Below are positions 41,868 through 50,684 of a stretch of 64,000 nucleotides of DNA, one piece after another (the first letter of the stretch is position 1; every line of letters begins with the position of its first letter). The notes below the pieces were generated by a model. The model had not been told where the DNA came from and ran no database searches. It was given only the letters and a program-made list of their open reading frames with translations. The position numbers and the translations under genes are program-made. Location of the stretch: assembly GCA_046328715.1 (NCBI GenBank), contig JAXLWB010000052.1:1-64000 (forward strand), given 5' to 3'. The DNA is from JAXLWB01 sp046328715 (GTDB taxonomy: Bacteria; Chloroflexota; Anaerolineae; Caldilineales; Caldilineaceae).

Positions 41868-42545
41868 ATGAATGAGCAGGAAATCGCCTGGATAGAGGCG
41901 GCGCGCAACGGCGATAAACGGGCATTTAGTCAGCTCGTGGATGCCTATCAACGACCGATTTTTAACTTGACCTATCGAGTCTTGGGCAACGCCGAGGAAG
42001 CACAGGACGCCGCCCAAGAAGCCTTTCTGCGGGCTTGGTCGCGTATCGGTCAATATGACCCAAGTCATAAATTCAGTACGTGGCTCTTTTCGATTGCCAA
42101 TCACTACTGTATTGACCGCTTGCGCCGCCGCAAAACAACCCAAGTTTCGATCGATGACAATCCTGTGCTGCAAAATCTGGAAGTGGAAACGCCTCGGCCC
42201 GATCAACAAGCGATGGCACGCGAACAGAGTTCCGAGATTCAGCAGTTGATCAACCAACTTGAGCCGGAATATCGAACACCGTTAGTGCTTCTCTATTGGG
42301 AAGAACAAAGCTACGAGGAGATCGCCGAAAGTATGGGCTTGACCGTTTCGGCGGTGAAGAGCCGACTCTTCCGGGCGCGCCAAAAGGTGGCCGATCTGAT
42401 CCAAAAACGCGAGGCCGCTTCGGTTCCACCGACCTCGGGACGACGGGTGCAGATGCCAGCAGCGCAGCAGAAACCGAGTCATTTCGATGCGTTGATGATG
42501 TTCTTTGCGCAGCCGGTAGCCTGTTCGATGAGTGCCAGTAGTTGA
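41868..42545 (+). CDS. ECF-type RNA polymerase sigma factor
   Basis: A 225-residue ECF sigma factor. Region 2 (about 20-90): FSQLVDAYQRPIFNLTYRVL, EEAQDAAQEAFLRAWSRI and KFSTWLFSIANHYCIDRLRRR. Region 4 (about 125-180): LEPEYRTPLVLLYWEEQSYEEIAESMGLTVSAVKSRLFRARQKV (cited by its HTH core LTVSAVKSRLFRARQK). A short Pro/Gln tail ends it. It switches on a stress or envelope regulon when released by its anti-sigma factor, most likely the next gene. Starts at ATG 41868 or 41872. Two tandem palindromes lie just upstream. The third gene of the cluster is the bactofilin-like membrane protein, a likely target or partner. Confidence 0.93.
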   Translation: MNEQEIAWIEAARNGDKRAFSQLVDAYQRPIFNLTYRVLGNAEEAQDAAQEAFLRAWSRIGQYDPSHKFSTWLFSIANHYCIDRLRRRKTTQVSIDDNPVLQNLEVETPRPDQQAMAREQSSEIQQLINQLEPEYRTPLVLLYWEEQSYEEIAESMGLTVSAVKSRLFRARQKVADLIQKREAASVPPTSGRRVQMPAAQQKPSHFDALMMFFAQPVACSMSASS

Positions 42546-42594
42546 GTTATGTGTCTGAAGCCAATGGCTCAGACTTTGATGATAGAGTACGACT

Positions 42595-43194
42595 ATGTTT
42601 CAAGATTTTGAGAACGACGCCATGCTTGATCAAGAACAGCTAAACCCACAAGACGAGGCGATGTTGCTCATGTCGCTGGCTTTGGATGACATGCTGGATA
42701 CAGCGGAAGAGGCGAGGTTTCACTCCCTGCTTGACCAGGATGCGAACCTAAGCCTGATCTGGGAAGATTGGCAACGAATCGACACACGCTTTTCTTCGCT
42801 GGGGCGGGTTTTGCCACCCGTTGATTTTGTCAAGCAATTCGAAGCTCGTTTGGAGCAACAGGAAGTTGTACAACTCGGGCGTGCCAATCTTTTTGTGGTG
42901 ATTGGTGCATTAGTCATCTGGGGCGGGATGATTGCGGGTGGGCTCGTGCTTGGCTACAACGCCTATGCCAATCAGGCAAGGCTAATGAGCGATTTTGTTC
43001 ATTCCTTTACTGCTGCGGCGGCCTCTTTAATGCATTGGATCCATGCATTTAACTTGGCCTTCGCAACCGCAACTAGCTCGCCGCAGACCGTTGGCTTTTT
43101 TGTCGGCTATGCCTGTGCCGCCGGTGCCGCGTTGTTGTGGTGGATTCACTTTTTGCGCAACAACACACAGGCCACCGGGGCCCAACAAGTTTAG
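42595..43194 (+). CDS. Putative membrane anti-sigma factor
   Basis: A 199-residue protein without a clear family name. The N-terminal 95 residues are acidic and helical (QDEAMLLMSLALDDMLDTAEEARFHSLLDQ), a pattern of zinc-less anti-sigma domains. Two hydrophobic helices follow (about 99-122, FVVIGALVIWGGMIAGGLVL; about 166-188, FFVGYACAAGAALLWWI), with an exposed loop between. It begins 50 bp after the ECF sigma stop on the same strand, the usual place of the cognate anti-sigma factor. This role is inferred from position and layout. If right, the sigma factor is held at the membrane until a signal arrives. Confidence 0.7.
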   Translation: MFQDFENDAMLDQEQLNPQDEAMLLMSLALDDMLDTAEEARFHSLLDQDANLSLIWEDWQRIDTRFSSLGRVLPPVDFVKQFEARLEQQEVVQLGRANLFVVIGALVIWGGMIAGGLVLGYNAYANQARLMSDFVHSFTAAAASLMHWIHAFNLAFATATSSPQTVGFFVGYACAAGAALLWWIHFLRNNTQATGAQQV

Positions 43195-43241
43195 TGAGCA
43201 TCTTCGGATGCGCTTTGTTGTTGGTTTTCCGATCACACAAC

Positions 43242-43262
43242 GCACAAGAAAATATCTTGTGC
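43242..43262. repeat. Small hairpin between anti-sigma and bactofilin-like genes
   Basis: GCACAAGA-5-TCTTGTGC. Followed by CTTGTGTAAGTCCTGA, similar to the arm of the repeat at 363-442. Confidence 0.5.
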
Positions 43263-43309
43263 TACAGCGTCTTGTGTAAGTCCTGACCATTTATTCTAAG
43301 GGTTGAAGT

Positions 43310-44974
43310 ATGAAACAGCTTTGGAGATCTCGTTACCACCGTGTTCATCGCCGCCGTCGAGGACGGTTGATTGTTTTGGTGTTGATCCTGCTTGGCGCAT
43401 GGTTTGTGTTTGCCAAGCCCCATGTAACAAACGCACAGATGAAGCCTGTCCTGCCCGCATTACAACCTCCCAAGGTTGAGGGCGAGACCTATTGGAGTGG
43501 GGATGCTACAGTAGAGGATGGCCATGTGATTGATGGTGATCTCGTCGTCTACAGTGGCGAAGTAACCGTTGAGGATGGTGGCAGGGTCAATGGTTCGCTC
43601 ATCGACTATAGCGGCGATGTCACGGTAGAAGAAGGTGGATTAGTGACTGGCGACCTGACCGCATGGAGTGGCTCGGTGCGGGTGGATGGCACGATCAATG
43701 GTAGCATCGCCGCCTGGTCTGGTGATATTTCGCTGGGTGAAAGCGCTGTAATCAAGGGTGATGTGAGCGCCATGAGTGGTAGCATCGAGCGCGAGGATGG
43801 TACGACTGTCAATGGTAGCGTTGTGCAGGGACCTGGGTTTAAGTGGCCGGGTTTGGTGAATCCTTTCAGCCAATTCGGTGTAGCACAAGTGACTGCCCCG
43901 AGTGCCGCTGCTGCCCCTGAATTGCCACAAGCACCCCGATCTCCGGAAGTTCAACTTCAGGTGCGGAATGATCCAGTAAACAATCCTGTACGCGGTTTTG
44001 TGGCCTTTGTCTTGCGGCTCTTTGGCGCAGTCTTCTTTAGTGCATTAGCTGCCTTGTTGACTGCACTGGTCTTCAATGTCCGTCCTGAATTGGTAGCCCG
44101 CATTCGCCGCAACCTGAACGAGCAACCTGTCTATGCCGCCGTGGCTGGTGCTGTAATCAATGTACCGCTCTTGTTGGTTTCTGGATTGCTCTTTGTCACC
44201 TTCTGTTTGGCACCACTGGCCTTGCCGCCACTGCTGTTGCTGTTGGTGCTCAATCTGATTGGCGTCACTGGGATTGCACAGATTGCTGGTGAACGGTTGA
44301 CCAAGGCGCTCAACCTTAAACTTGAACCGCTCTTCGTAGTAGGATTAGGTGCCTTTGCCGTAGTCGGCGCACTCTCCATGTTGTGGGCGTTTGGCGGATG
44401 TTTCCGCGGCATCGCCTGGTTGGTGGGCTTTGTCGGTGGATCGATGGGTGTGGGCGCATTTCTGATGCCGTGGGTTAAGAACTTTGGCAATTCTGCCTCT
44501 ACCTTCGCTGGTGGCACACCAAGCAGTCCAGCGCCTACTCCGCTCGCCCCGGTTGATGTGCAGATTGGTGGCAGTAGCATCCCACCAACGCCACCTGTTT
44601 CCGAAACACAACCATCGGAAGCCCCGGCAGTGGATCTGTCACCCGCACAAGTCGAGGAAATCGCATCGACGCCAGTACAACCCGAAGCTGAGGCAGTACC
44701 TGCACCCGTCGTGGAAACTGCGTCGGAGAGCACAGCTCAGGCTGAACCATACCAGTCGATTGCTATGGCCGCGACGACAGCCGACGACTTCACAGCCATC
44801 AAAGGAATTGGTCAAGTTTTGGATCGCCGTCTGAAAGAAGCTGGCATTCTCACCTTTGCCCAGCTCGCCGATTTGGCACCGGAGCGAATGGCCGAGATCT
44901 TCGACCGCCCGCTTACCTGGATCCTTGAAGATGACATTCCTGGCCAGGCGCGTTACTTCGCCTCGAAACAATAA
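43310..44974 (+). CDS. Bactofilin-like membrane protein with C-terminal HhH domain
   Basis: A 554-residue protein. A basic N-terminus and a membrane anchor (19-37, IVLVLILLGAWFVFA) precede a right-handed beta-helix of about ten short repeats (55-170; GDLVVYSGEVTVEDGGRVNG, GSIAAWSGDISLGESAVIKG), the polymer-forming bactofilin/DUF583 pattern, here apparently outside the membrane. Several transmembrane helices follow (about 225-390), a Pro/Ala/Glu linker (400-490), and a C-terminal helix-hairpin-helix-like domain (DDFTAIKGIGQVLDRRL ... TFAQLADLAPERMAEIF). The same domain ends the protein at 60755. Third gene of the ECF sigma cluster, so it may be a regulated envelope-organising protein. Confidence 0.78.
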   Translation: MKQLWRSRYHRVHRRRRGRLIVLVLILLGAWFVFAKPHVTNAQMKPVLPALQPPKVEGETYWSGDATVEDGHVIDGDLVVYSGEVTVEDGGRVNGSLIDYSGDVTVEEGGLVTGDLTAWSGSVRVDGTINGSIAAWSGDISLGESAVIKGDVSAMSGSIEREDGTTVNGSVVQGPGFKWPGLVNPFSQFGVAQVTAPSAAAAPELPQAPRSPEVQLQVRNDPVNNPVRGFVAFVLRLFGAVFFSALAALLTALVFNVRPELVARIRRNLNEQPVYAAVAGAVINVPLLLVSGLLFVTFCLAPLALPPLLLLLVLNLIGVTGIAQIAGERLTKALNLKLEPLFVVGLGAFAVVGALSMLWAFGGCFRGIAWLVGFVGGSMGVGAFLMPWVKNFGNSASTFAGGTPSSPAPTPLAPVDVQIGGSSIPPTPPVSETQPSEAPAVDLSPAQVEEIASTPVQPEAEAVPAPVVETASESTAQAEPYQSIAMAATTADDFTAIKGIGQVLDRRLKEAGILTFAQLADLAPERMAEIFDRPLTWILEDDIPGQARYFASKQ

Positions 44975-44976
44975 AT

Positions 44977-45047
44977 GAAGAGATAACAAGATGACCGGAT
45001 GACAAGATAATACATCATCTGGCATCTTGTTATCTTGTCCGTCTTCC
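44977..45047. repeat. Word-type palindrome between convergent genes (GATAACAAGATGAC)
   Basis: AGATAACAAGATGACCGGAT and GACAAGATAA (44980-45010) are mirrored by TCATCTGGCATCTTGTTATC and TTGTCC (45014-45040). It fills the gap between the convergent stops at 44974 and 45050; a two-way terminator is likely. Confidence 0.75.
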
Positions 45048-45049
45048 CC

Positions 45050-46021
45050 TCACCAGCCTCTTGCTTCGGCAAACTTTGCCATCCATTCTGGTCGGTATCG
45101 AACATTGACTGCTGAGAGTGAGTCTCGCAACTGCTCCAGCGATCGACAACCCACGATGGGCACAGTGACAAAGGGTTGCGACAGTAGATAGCCCAACACC
45201 ACTTGGGTGATGCTCAAATTTTCTTCACCAACCATACTCAGAATCGTCTGCGCTACACGTTGGTTAGCCTCGCCCTCATAGACACGAGTCATATGTGACG
45301 TGCGGTCGAGCCGTCCTTCCAAGAGTTTGTTGAAATAGCCACCTGCCTGTGAAGTGTAGGGAATCGCCGCCAAACCACTCTGTCGATGATAATGCCACAT
45401 GCCAGCATCCATCGAGATCGTGGTTTTGTCGCTAAACGCATTCATGTCTGGTAAACCGATGTTCCACAACATTTGGTTGCCAACAAAGCCCTGTTGCCTG
45501 GATTTTTGCGCGTAGTCGTTGGCAGCACGGATACGGTCGCTGCTCCAGTTGGAAGCACCAAAATAGCGCAATCTGCCTGCCTGGACATGGCGGTTGAGTG
45601 TGTCAATGATCTCCTCAACTGGGCGGCGAGTGTCGTCACGATGAAGCCAGTAGAGGTCGATCACGTCGGTCTGTAGATGTCGCAGACTGGCTTTGATGTC
45701 GTGATCAATGTCAGCATTGGAAAGACGGGAGATGTGCATGGTTTTGAGTTCAGGATGGGCACCTTTCGTGCCAAGCACAATCCTTTGTCGATTTTTGCGT
45801 GCCGCCATCCAGTCGCCGAGCAGCTTTTCCACGCGACTTTTTTCGCCCGGTACCCAATCGGAATAGACTGCGGCGGTATCGACAAAGTTACCCCCCGCAT
45901 CGAGATAGGCATCGAGCAGACGGTACGATTCGTCTAGGTTTAAGGATGTGCCCAGGCCGGATGTACCGAGTGCAACGGGTGAAACTTGAAGGGTGGTATT
46001 GGGAAGAAGTGTAGTTTGCAT
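45050..46021 (-). CDS. Aldo/keto reductase
   Basis: A 323-residue aldo/keto reductase, distinct from the one at 31120-32055. Seen: VSPVALGTSGLG, NFVDTAAVYSDW (catalytic Asp and Tyr), RIVLGTKG (Lys), IDLYWLHRDDTRRP (His), LRYFGASNWS and the NADPH-binding end QVVLGYLLSQPFVTVPIVGC. It reduces carbonyl compounds in the cytoplasm; the DTAAVYSDW group contains sugar-related dehydrogenases, but no substrate can be read. The ATG at 46021 has no strong ribosome-binding site. A long repeat-containing spacer precedes it. Confidence 0.9.
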   Translation of the reverse strand: MQTTLLPNTTLQVSPVALGTSGLGTSLNLDESYRLLDAYLDAGGNFVDTAAVYSDWVPGEKSRVEKLLGDWMAARKNRQRIVLGTKGAHPELKTMHISRLSNADIDHDIKASLRHLQTDVIDLYWLHRDDTRRPVEEIIDTLNRHVQAGRLRYFGASNWSSDRIRAANDYAQKSRQQGFVGNQMLWNIGLPDMNAFSDKTTISMDAGMWHYHRQSGLAAIPYTSQAGGYFNKLLEGRLDRTSHMTRVYEGEANQRVAQTILSMVGEENLSITQVVLGYLLSQPFVTVPIVGCRSLEQLRDSLSAVNVRYRPEWMAKFAEARGW

Positions 46022-46404
46022 TATTCGTAAGGGAAGAGAAACACCGAATTTACGTAAAGTTGTTATACTGGAAAAACTTACGATATTCGGATTTGCGCAC
46101 GAAAACGAGAAATCGGTGTAAGCTAGCCGGTTTGGCCGAACAAAGTACGATTTTTTTGAGACATTCTACTACCAATTGTCCTCTGAAAAGCCATGAATTT
46201 CAGCTATAGTTACGGGAAAAATTCATGGCTTTTGTAACCGCAATTGGTATAACTTGACTGGCCTCAGACGTTAGCCAAGTTTTCACCATTATGAGCCAAC
46301 TATGTCAAAAATGAGATTAAACAGCCGCACCTTCTATCTCTACCTGATGCTCTACCACTATCAATGGCGCTGTTCTAGCAATGAGGCTTACCTGAAATAT
46401 CAAT
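46022..46404. other. Repeat-containing spacer upstream of the aldo/keto reductase
   Basis: No gene seen. It must hold the reductase promoter and contains the inverted repeat at 46170-46250. The sequence is locally A/T-rich. Confidence 0.5.
46170..46250. repeat. 81-bp element with nested inverted repeats (TACCAATTG / AAAAGCCATGAATTT)
   Basis: TACCAATTG (46170-46178) pairs with CAATTGGTA at the far end (46241-46249). Inside, AAAAGCCATGAATTT pairs with AAATTCATGGCTTTT. The end sequence ATACCAATTGCGGTT also occurs at about 61519-61533, next to another gene start. Confidence 0.7.
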
Positions 46405-46465
46405 GAAAAGGAACAGAGTGGCAGAGTGGCAAAGTAAATAGAAGCTTGCTACTCTGCCACTTTTC
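46405..46465. repeat. Word-type palindrome (GAGTGGCAGAGTGGCAAAG)
   Basis: GAAAAGGAACAGAGTGGCAG (46404-46423) and AGTGGCAAAGTA are mirrored by TACTCTGCCACTTTTC (46450-46465). It overlaps the last codon of the EndoQ-UvrD gene and may be its terminator. Confidence 0.7.
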
Positions 46466-49400
46466 AAAACAACGCCAACTGCTCCGGCTTTTCTGGCTTG
46501 AACCGCCGCTCGGCCATGCGTTTGACTTCGAGTAGCGCCTGTTCGATATCATTGAGAAAGCGCGAAGGCTGGTGGTTGACTCGTTGGCCAAAGAGAAAGC
46601 GCGTACGCGCATGGCTAAGCACCAACTTGCGCTGGGCACGAGTCATGCCGACGTAAAAGAGACGTCGTTCTTCCTCAACGTTGCATTCTTCGCCAGGGCG
46701 TTGATACGGTAAGATCTCCTCTTCGCACCCTACGATAAAGACCTGGGGAAACTCTAAACCCTTGGATGCATGTAGTGTCATCAATGTCACCTGATCCACC
46801 CGCCGATCATAGGTGTCGGTTTCTTTCTGTAATACCGTTGCTTCCAGGAAATTAATTAGCGCCGAACCATAATCAATTGCGTTGAGGCGTAGCTTCTCGA
46901 TCCGCTCATGCTGTTGCAGCGTAAAAGTGCGATGGAGCGTTGTTATCATAAAGTCGTGCACCGTAGCGATGAGAGTGGCTACAGACTCGGTTGCCTGGGC
47001 TGTATGGATTCGCACCAGCAACTGTTGGATCTCACCGTGATATTTCTTGGCGCTCGCCTCAAGAAGCAGGGTGCGATAATGCACTGCGGCGGGATTGTGG
47101 GCCAGCCAGAGATAGGCAAGGATTTCACGGATCTCCTTATACTCTACCAGTGGCGTAGCGCCCACGACTTGGTAGGGAATACCCGAACGGGCAAAGGCCT
47201 CGATCAAAGCATGGCTCTGCGCCGAAAGGCGGTAAAGTACTGCAAAATCACGAAAGCTGCGAATGCCCTCTTCGTGACCCGTGGCGCGCTTGGAGTCAAC
47301 CGAAAAGAGCGTGGTGCCACCTAGCAACTGCTCAATCGAATGGACGACGAACTCGGCCTCAGCTTTATCAGTCGGTGCATGATGAATCTCGAGTCGGGTT
47401 GGGTCGATCAGGTCGGAGCGTAGCGTCAGAGGCAGGCGATCGTCACTTTTGCTAATCACTTGACTGGAGGCGTTGACGATCATCTGCGTCGAACGATAAT
47501 TCTGGTCGAGGTGCAGTGTCAGTGCATTCGGGAAGTCATTTTGAAAGTGCATAAAGTAGCGCCGATCTGCGCCACGAAAGCCGTAGATGGCCTGGTCGGG
47601 GTCGCCAATGGCGCAGAGATTCGCCCCTGCTGCGGTCAAGAGGCGCAACAATCGGTATTGGGTAAGATTGATGTCCTGGTACTCGTCAACCGAAAGCCAT
47701 TGGTAGCGCTGCTGAATCTGGCGCAGCATCTCTGGTTCAGCTTCCAGCATTTGCACGGTTACAAAAAGCAGATCGTCGAAGTCGAGCAGCGCACTTTGGC
47801 GTAGCGCTTGCTGGTACTTATGGTAGAGCGCTTGAAATGAGTCATCTTCGCTAACTTGTGGTGGCTGCAATTGATTTTTGGCCAGCGAGATACGGTTCAG
47901 CGTCTCCTTGAGATCGTGCTCGTTGCCCTCAGGAAGCAGGGGCCGTAGAAGCGTGAGTTGGTCGTCTTCGCTGCAAATTGCAAAGTCAGGCGGAACCCAA
48001 GCATCTGTGGCATATTGGCGCAGCAACGTGGTGGCAAACGCATGAAAGGTCTTGACCGTGACCTGGGTTGACAGTTCGCCTAATAGGTTATGCAGCCGCT
48101 CGCGCATCTCAGTTGCGGCCTTGTTGGTAAAGGTGATGGCAAGGATCGAGCTTGGATCGACGCCCCGCGCCTGCACCAAGTGAGCGATGCGTACGGTCAA
48201 GGTGCGCGTTTTCCCAGTGCCTGGACCGGCCACAATCAGGAGTGGTCGAGCGATGGTCTCTACAGCAGCGCGTTGCGGCTCATTTAGTCCAGAAAGAGAT
48301 GGCGCTTGGAGCGCTTCACGGAGCATAGGTGCAAGCGATACCTCTGTCTTTTTGCTCTCACGTGAAGCTGTTTTACGTTGTTTTGTTTGTTCCGCCGCGG
48401 TTGCGCTGACGGTCTTGGCGTGCTCATTGGGGGCGGTTGTCGCTTTCTGCGGGTGTTGTGGCTCTTTGACTTCTGCCTCAAAGAGACCAATTTGCGACTT
48501 GGCAACGGTTCGTTCCTGTGCCTCAAAAAGTTTAATGGTGCCATACTCACCATCATAGCCGCCCTTGATGTGTACCTCGCCTGCGCGCATGCGGCGGATG
48601 CCTTCAGCCAGCAACTCGCCGCCTGCCTGGCGAATGGCCTCCAGTGGAATGGTACGCAGGATCGAGACTTCGGCTCCTAGCTTGTTCAACAATTCCTCAT
48701 AGCTCTGTTGCACGCGCTTCGAGGAAGAACCGGTGCCATAGACTTCACCCAAAATCTCTGTCAGAGAGATTAGGTTGTAATAGGGATGTGTCTGTTCTGG
48801 TTTGCCGCCGATGGGCCGATCCGCCAACTCGTTGACGCGATGCAAAACGCCGACTGTCACCGGCTTGCCGCACACCGAACAGAGGCCGTTGTGGGCAATC
48901 GTCTCCTCCGGCTCCCAACGGATGCCGCAAGCACGATGGCCATCGACATGATACTTGCCCTCCTCGGGAAAGAACTCCAATGTCCCCAGACATTGTTGCG
49001 GGTCACCACTCTTCAGCGCATCAAAGAGTGCGCTGTAGGAAAGTTCAATGTCAAAGAGCGTTGCCTCGCGGGCCAGCTTTTGCGGCGAGTGGGCATCCGA
49101 ATTGGAGACCAGTGTGTAACGATCGAGCGACGAGACCCGCCAGTTCATCGGCGGGTCGGAGGAGAGCCCGGTCTCTGCGGCAAAGATCTGCGGTGTTAGA
49201 TCCTCAAAGCATTCGTCAATCGAGTCGAAGCCAGACTTGGAACCGAGCGTGGCAAACCAGGGGGTCCAGATATGGGCGGGGATGAGCTGATTGCGCGGGT
49301 TGACATCGAGCAAAGTCTCGAACAGATCGTGAGAATCTAGCCCCAGAATGGGGCGACCGTCGGCGCGAATATTGAAGCCCATCCGCTCCAGCCGCGCCTG

Positions 49401-49769
49401 AAAGATCTCCACCGAGGTTAAATCGGGCAGATAGAGCATGTGGTGAATCTTGCGCGTCGCTTCATGCTTTTTATAGATGTTGCTGACTTCGCCACCGAGT
49501 AAAAAGCGCACTTCGCTACGGCAGGCTGGCGGAACGGTTGCCTGTAACGAACGAGCAAGCTCATCCTTGAGCTTGAAAAGTTCACCCTCGACCGGTTCGA
49601 GTTTTTCCTTGATTTCCTTTAGCCAGCCAGGATGGGCAATATCACCCGTTATCAGTAAGCCGACGCCTTTGAGTTGGGCCCAACGCCAGAGTTGTTCCAG
49701 GGTGAGATCGGCACTGGTGGCACGCGAGAAGTGCGAATGTAGGTGGAGATCAGCGATGATTGATGGCAT
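46464..49769 (-). CDS. Endonuclease Q-like PHP nuclease fused to a UvrD/PcrA helicase
   Basis: An 1101-residue fusion. Residues 1-~390 are a PHP phosphoesterase of the endonuclease Q type: DLHLHSHFS (7-15), LLITGDIAHPGW, GLDSHDLFETLL, VSNSDAHSP (metal ligands), then the EndoQ zinc ribbon with ACGIRW and LCSVCGKPVTVGVLHRV (about 280-310). A low-complexity linker (about 425-480) follows. Residues ~490-1090 are a complete SF1A helicase: LIVAGPGTGKTRTLT, LAITFTNKAATEMRERL, DFDDLLF, SVDEYQDINLTQYRLL, GDPDQAIYGFRGAD, LHLDQNYRST, VTLMTLHASKGLEFPQVFIV and YVGMTRAQRKLVL. EndoQ enzymes nick 5' of deaminated bases and abasic sites, so the fusion suggests nick-and-unwind repair. No Shine-Dalgarno sequence; see the promoter at 49779. 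Confidence 0.9.
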   Translation of the reverse strand: MPSIIADLHLHSHFSRATSADLTLEQLWRWAQLKGVGLLITGDIAHPGWLKEIKEKLEPVEGELFKLKDELARSLQATVPPACRSEVRFLLGGEVSNIYKKHEATRKIHHMLYLPDLTSVEIFQARLERMGFNIRADGRPILGLDSHDLFETLLDVNPRNQLIPAHIWTPWFATLGSKSGFDSIDECFEDLTPQIFAAETGLSSDPPMNWRVSSLDRYTLVSNSDAHSPQKLAREATLFDIELSYSALFDALKSGDPQQCLGTLEFFPEEGKYHVDGHRACGIRWEPEETIAHNGLCSVCGKPVTVGVLHRVNELADRPIGGKPEQTHPYYNLISLTEILGEVYGTGSSSKRVQQSYEELLNKLGAEVSILRTIPLEAIRQAGGELLAEGIRRMRAGEVHIKGGYDGEYGTIKLFEAQERTVAKSQIGLFEAEVKEPQHPQKATTAPNEHAKTVSATAAEQTKQRKTASRESKKTEVSLAPMLREALQAPSLSGLNEPQRAAVETIARPLLIVAGPGTGKTRTLTVRIAHLVQARGVDPSSILAITFTNKAATEMRERLHNLLGELSTQVTVKTFHAFATTLLRQYATDAWVPPDFAICSEDDQLTLLRPLLPEGNEHDLKETLNRISLAKNQLQPPQVSEDDSFQALYHKYQQALRQSALLDFDDLLFVTVQMLEAEPEMLRQIQQRYQWLSVDEYQDINLTQYRLLRLLTAAGANLCAIGDPDQAIYGFRGADRRYFMHFQNDFPNALTLHLDQNYRSTQMIVNASSQVISKSDDRLPLTLRSDLIDPTRLEIHHAPTDKAEAEFVVHSIEQLLGGTTLFSVDSKRATGHEEGIRSFRDFAVLYRLSAQSHALIEAFARSGIPYQVVGATPLVEYKEIREILAYLWLAHNPAAVHYRTLLLEASAKKYHGEIQQLLVRIHTAQATESVATLIATVHDFMITTLHRTFTLQQHERIEKLRLNAIDYGSALINFLEATVLQKETDTYDRRVDQVTLMTLHASKGLEFPQVFIVGCEEEILPYQRPGEECNVEEERRLFYVGMTRAQRKLVLSHARTRFLFGQRVNHQPSRFLNDIEQALLEVKRMAERRFKPEKPEQLALF

Positions 49770-49778
49770 ATTTGTTCT

Positions 49779-49806
49779 ATTATACCCGAGCGAGGCTACA
49801 ACTCAA
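49779..49806 (-). promoter_or_regulatory. Strong promoter giving a nearly leaderless EndoQ-UvrD mRNA
   Basis: On the minus strand TTGAGT (49806-49801), a 16-bp spacer and TATAAT (49784-49779). The start ATG begins only 9 bp after the -10 box, so transcription would begin within a few bases of the start codon. No ribosome-binding site is present, consistent with a leaderless message. Confidence 0.65.
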
Positions 49807-50001
49807 CCATTTACCTGTGCAAGCGAGAATGACCGGAAAATTGTATCACAGTTTGCAACGCTCCTGTAGTAGAATTGATACGATGTGAGCTTTGCCGAAC
49901 TTTGGCAAGTCAGTGGTCGTTACTTGCAATTTGTAGTTCGCACTTTTCACATCAGACGGGCAAATCGCAACCGCGATGGAAGGTTTTGGGGGGTGAACTC
50001 A

Positions 50002-50613
50002 ATGGCTGACGCTCGTCCGATTTTACGTACAGTTCCTGAGCAACTGCTTGGTCCACGCATTTTATTGCGCGGCTTTACCGATAGCGATGTCGAGCCTCTG
50101 CGCAAGACAGTTGAGGATGCTCTCCCCCATCTCCAGCGCTGGTTGCCTGGCTTTGCCCAGCCCTGGTCGACTGACGATGCCGTGGCCTTTATTCGGCAAC
50201 ATCAAGCACGCTGGGCCTTGCGTGAATGTTTTCAATTTGGCATTTTTCAGCATGATGGTAGTCTAGTGGGCAATCTACGCTTGCGGCCCACCGATTGGTC
50301 GATTCCTGCCTTCGACCTTGCCTATTGGCTGCATCCTGCTGCTGAAGGGCATGGATATGTTTCGGAAGCAGTGCGTTTGGCCGCCAAGCTAGCCTTTGAC
50401 TCGCTCGGTGCGCAACGATTGGTGATTGTCTGCGACCCGAAAAATGAGCGCAGCCGGCACATCCCTGAACGGCTGGGATTCATTCCAGAAGGTTGTATGC
50501 GCAATAGCGCCCGCGATGCCAAGAACGAGTTGATGGATTTGCTCGTCTTTGCACTCACGCCCCAGGATTATGCAACTGCTTCCCGCTCCTGGACTTTAGG
50601 TGGGGATCGCTGA
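50002..50613 (+). CDS. GNAT family acetyltransferase (RimJ/RimL-like)
   Basis: A 203-residue N-acetyltransferase of the Acetyltransf_3 (RimJ/RimL/SpeG) type: GPRILLRGFTDSDVEPL at the start, FGIFQHDGSLVGNLRLRP, FDLAYWLHPAAEGHGYVSEAV (the acetyl-CoA P-loop variant), RLVIVCDPKNERSRHIPERLGF and the C-terminal DLLVFALTPQDY. It transfers acetyl from acetyl-CoA to an amino group on a protein N-terminus or small molecule; the target is unknown. I take the ATG at 50002 (MADARPIL) preceded by GGGGGTGAACTCA. An open frame reaching back to 49885 lacks a start signal and would overlap the divergent promoter region. Confidence 0.88.
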   Translation: MADARPILRTVPEQLLGPRILLRGFTDSDVEPLRKTVEDALPHLQRWLPGFAQPWSTDDAVAFIRQHQARWALRECFQFGIFQHDGSLVGNLRLRPTDWSIPAFDLAYWLHPAAEGHGYVSEAVRLAAKLAFDSLGAQRLVIVCDPKNERSRHIPERLGFIPEGCMRNSARDAKNELMDLLVFALTPQDYATASRSWTLGGDR

Positions 50614-50684
50614 TCATGATATTCTGTAGACTTACTATCATCTCTGACAGTGGCGCAAGTTCTAGCTGAAATAGGAGAAAAACG

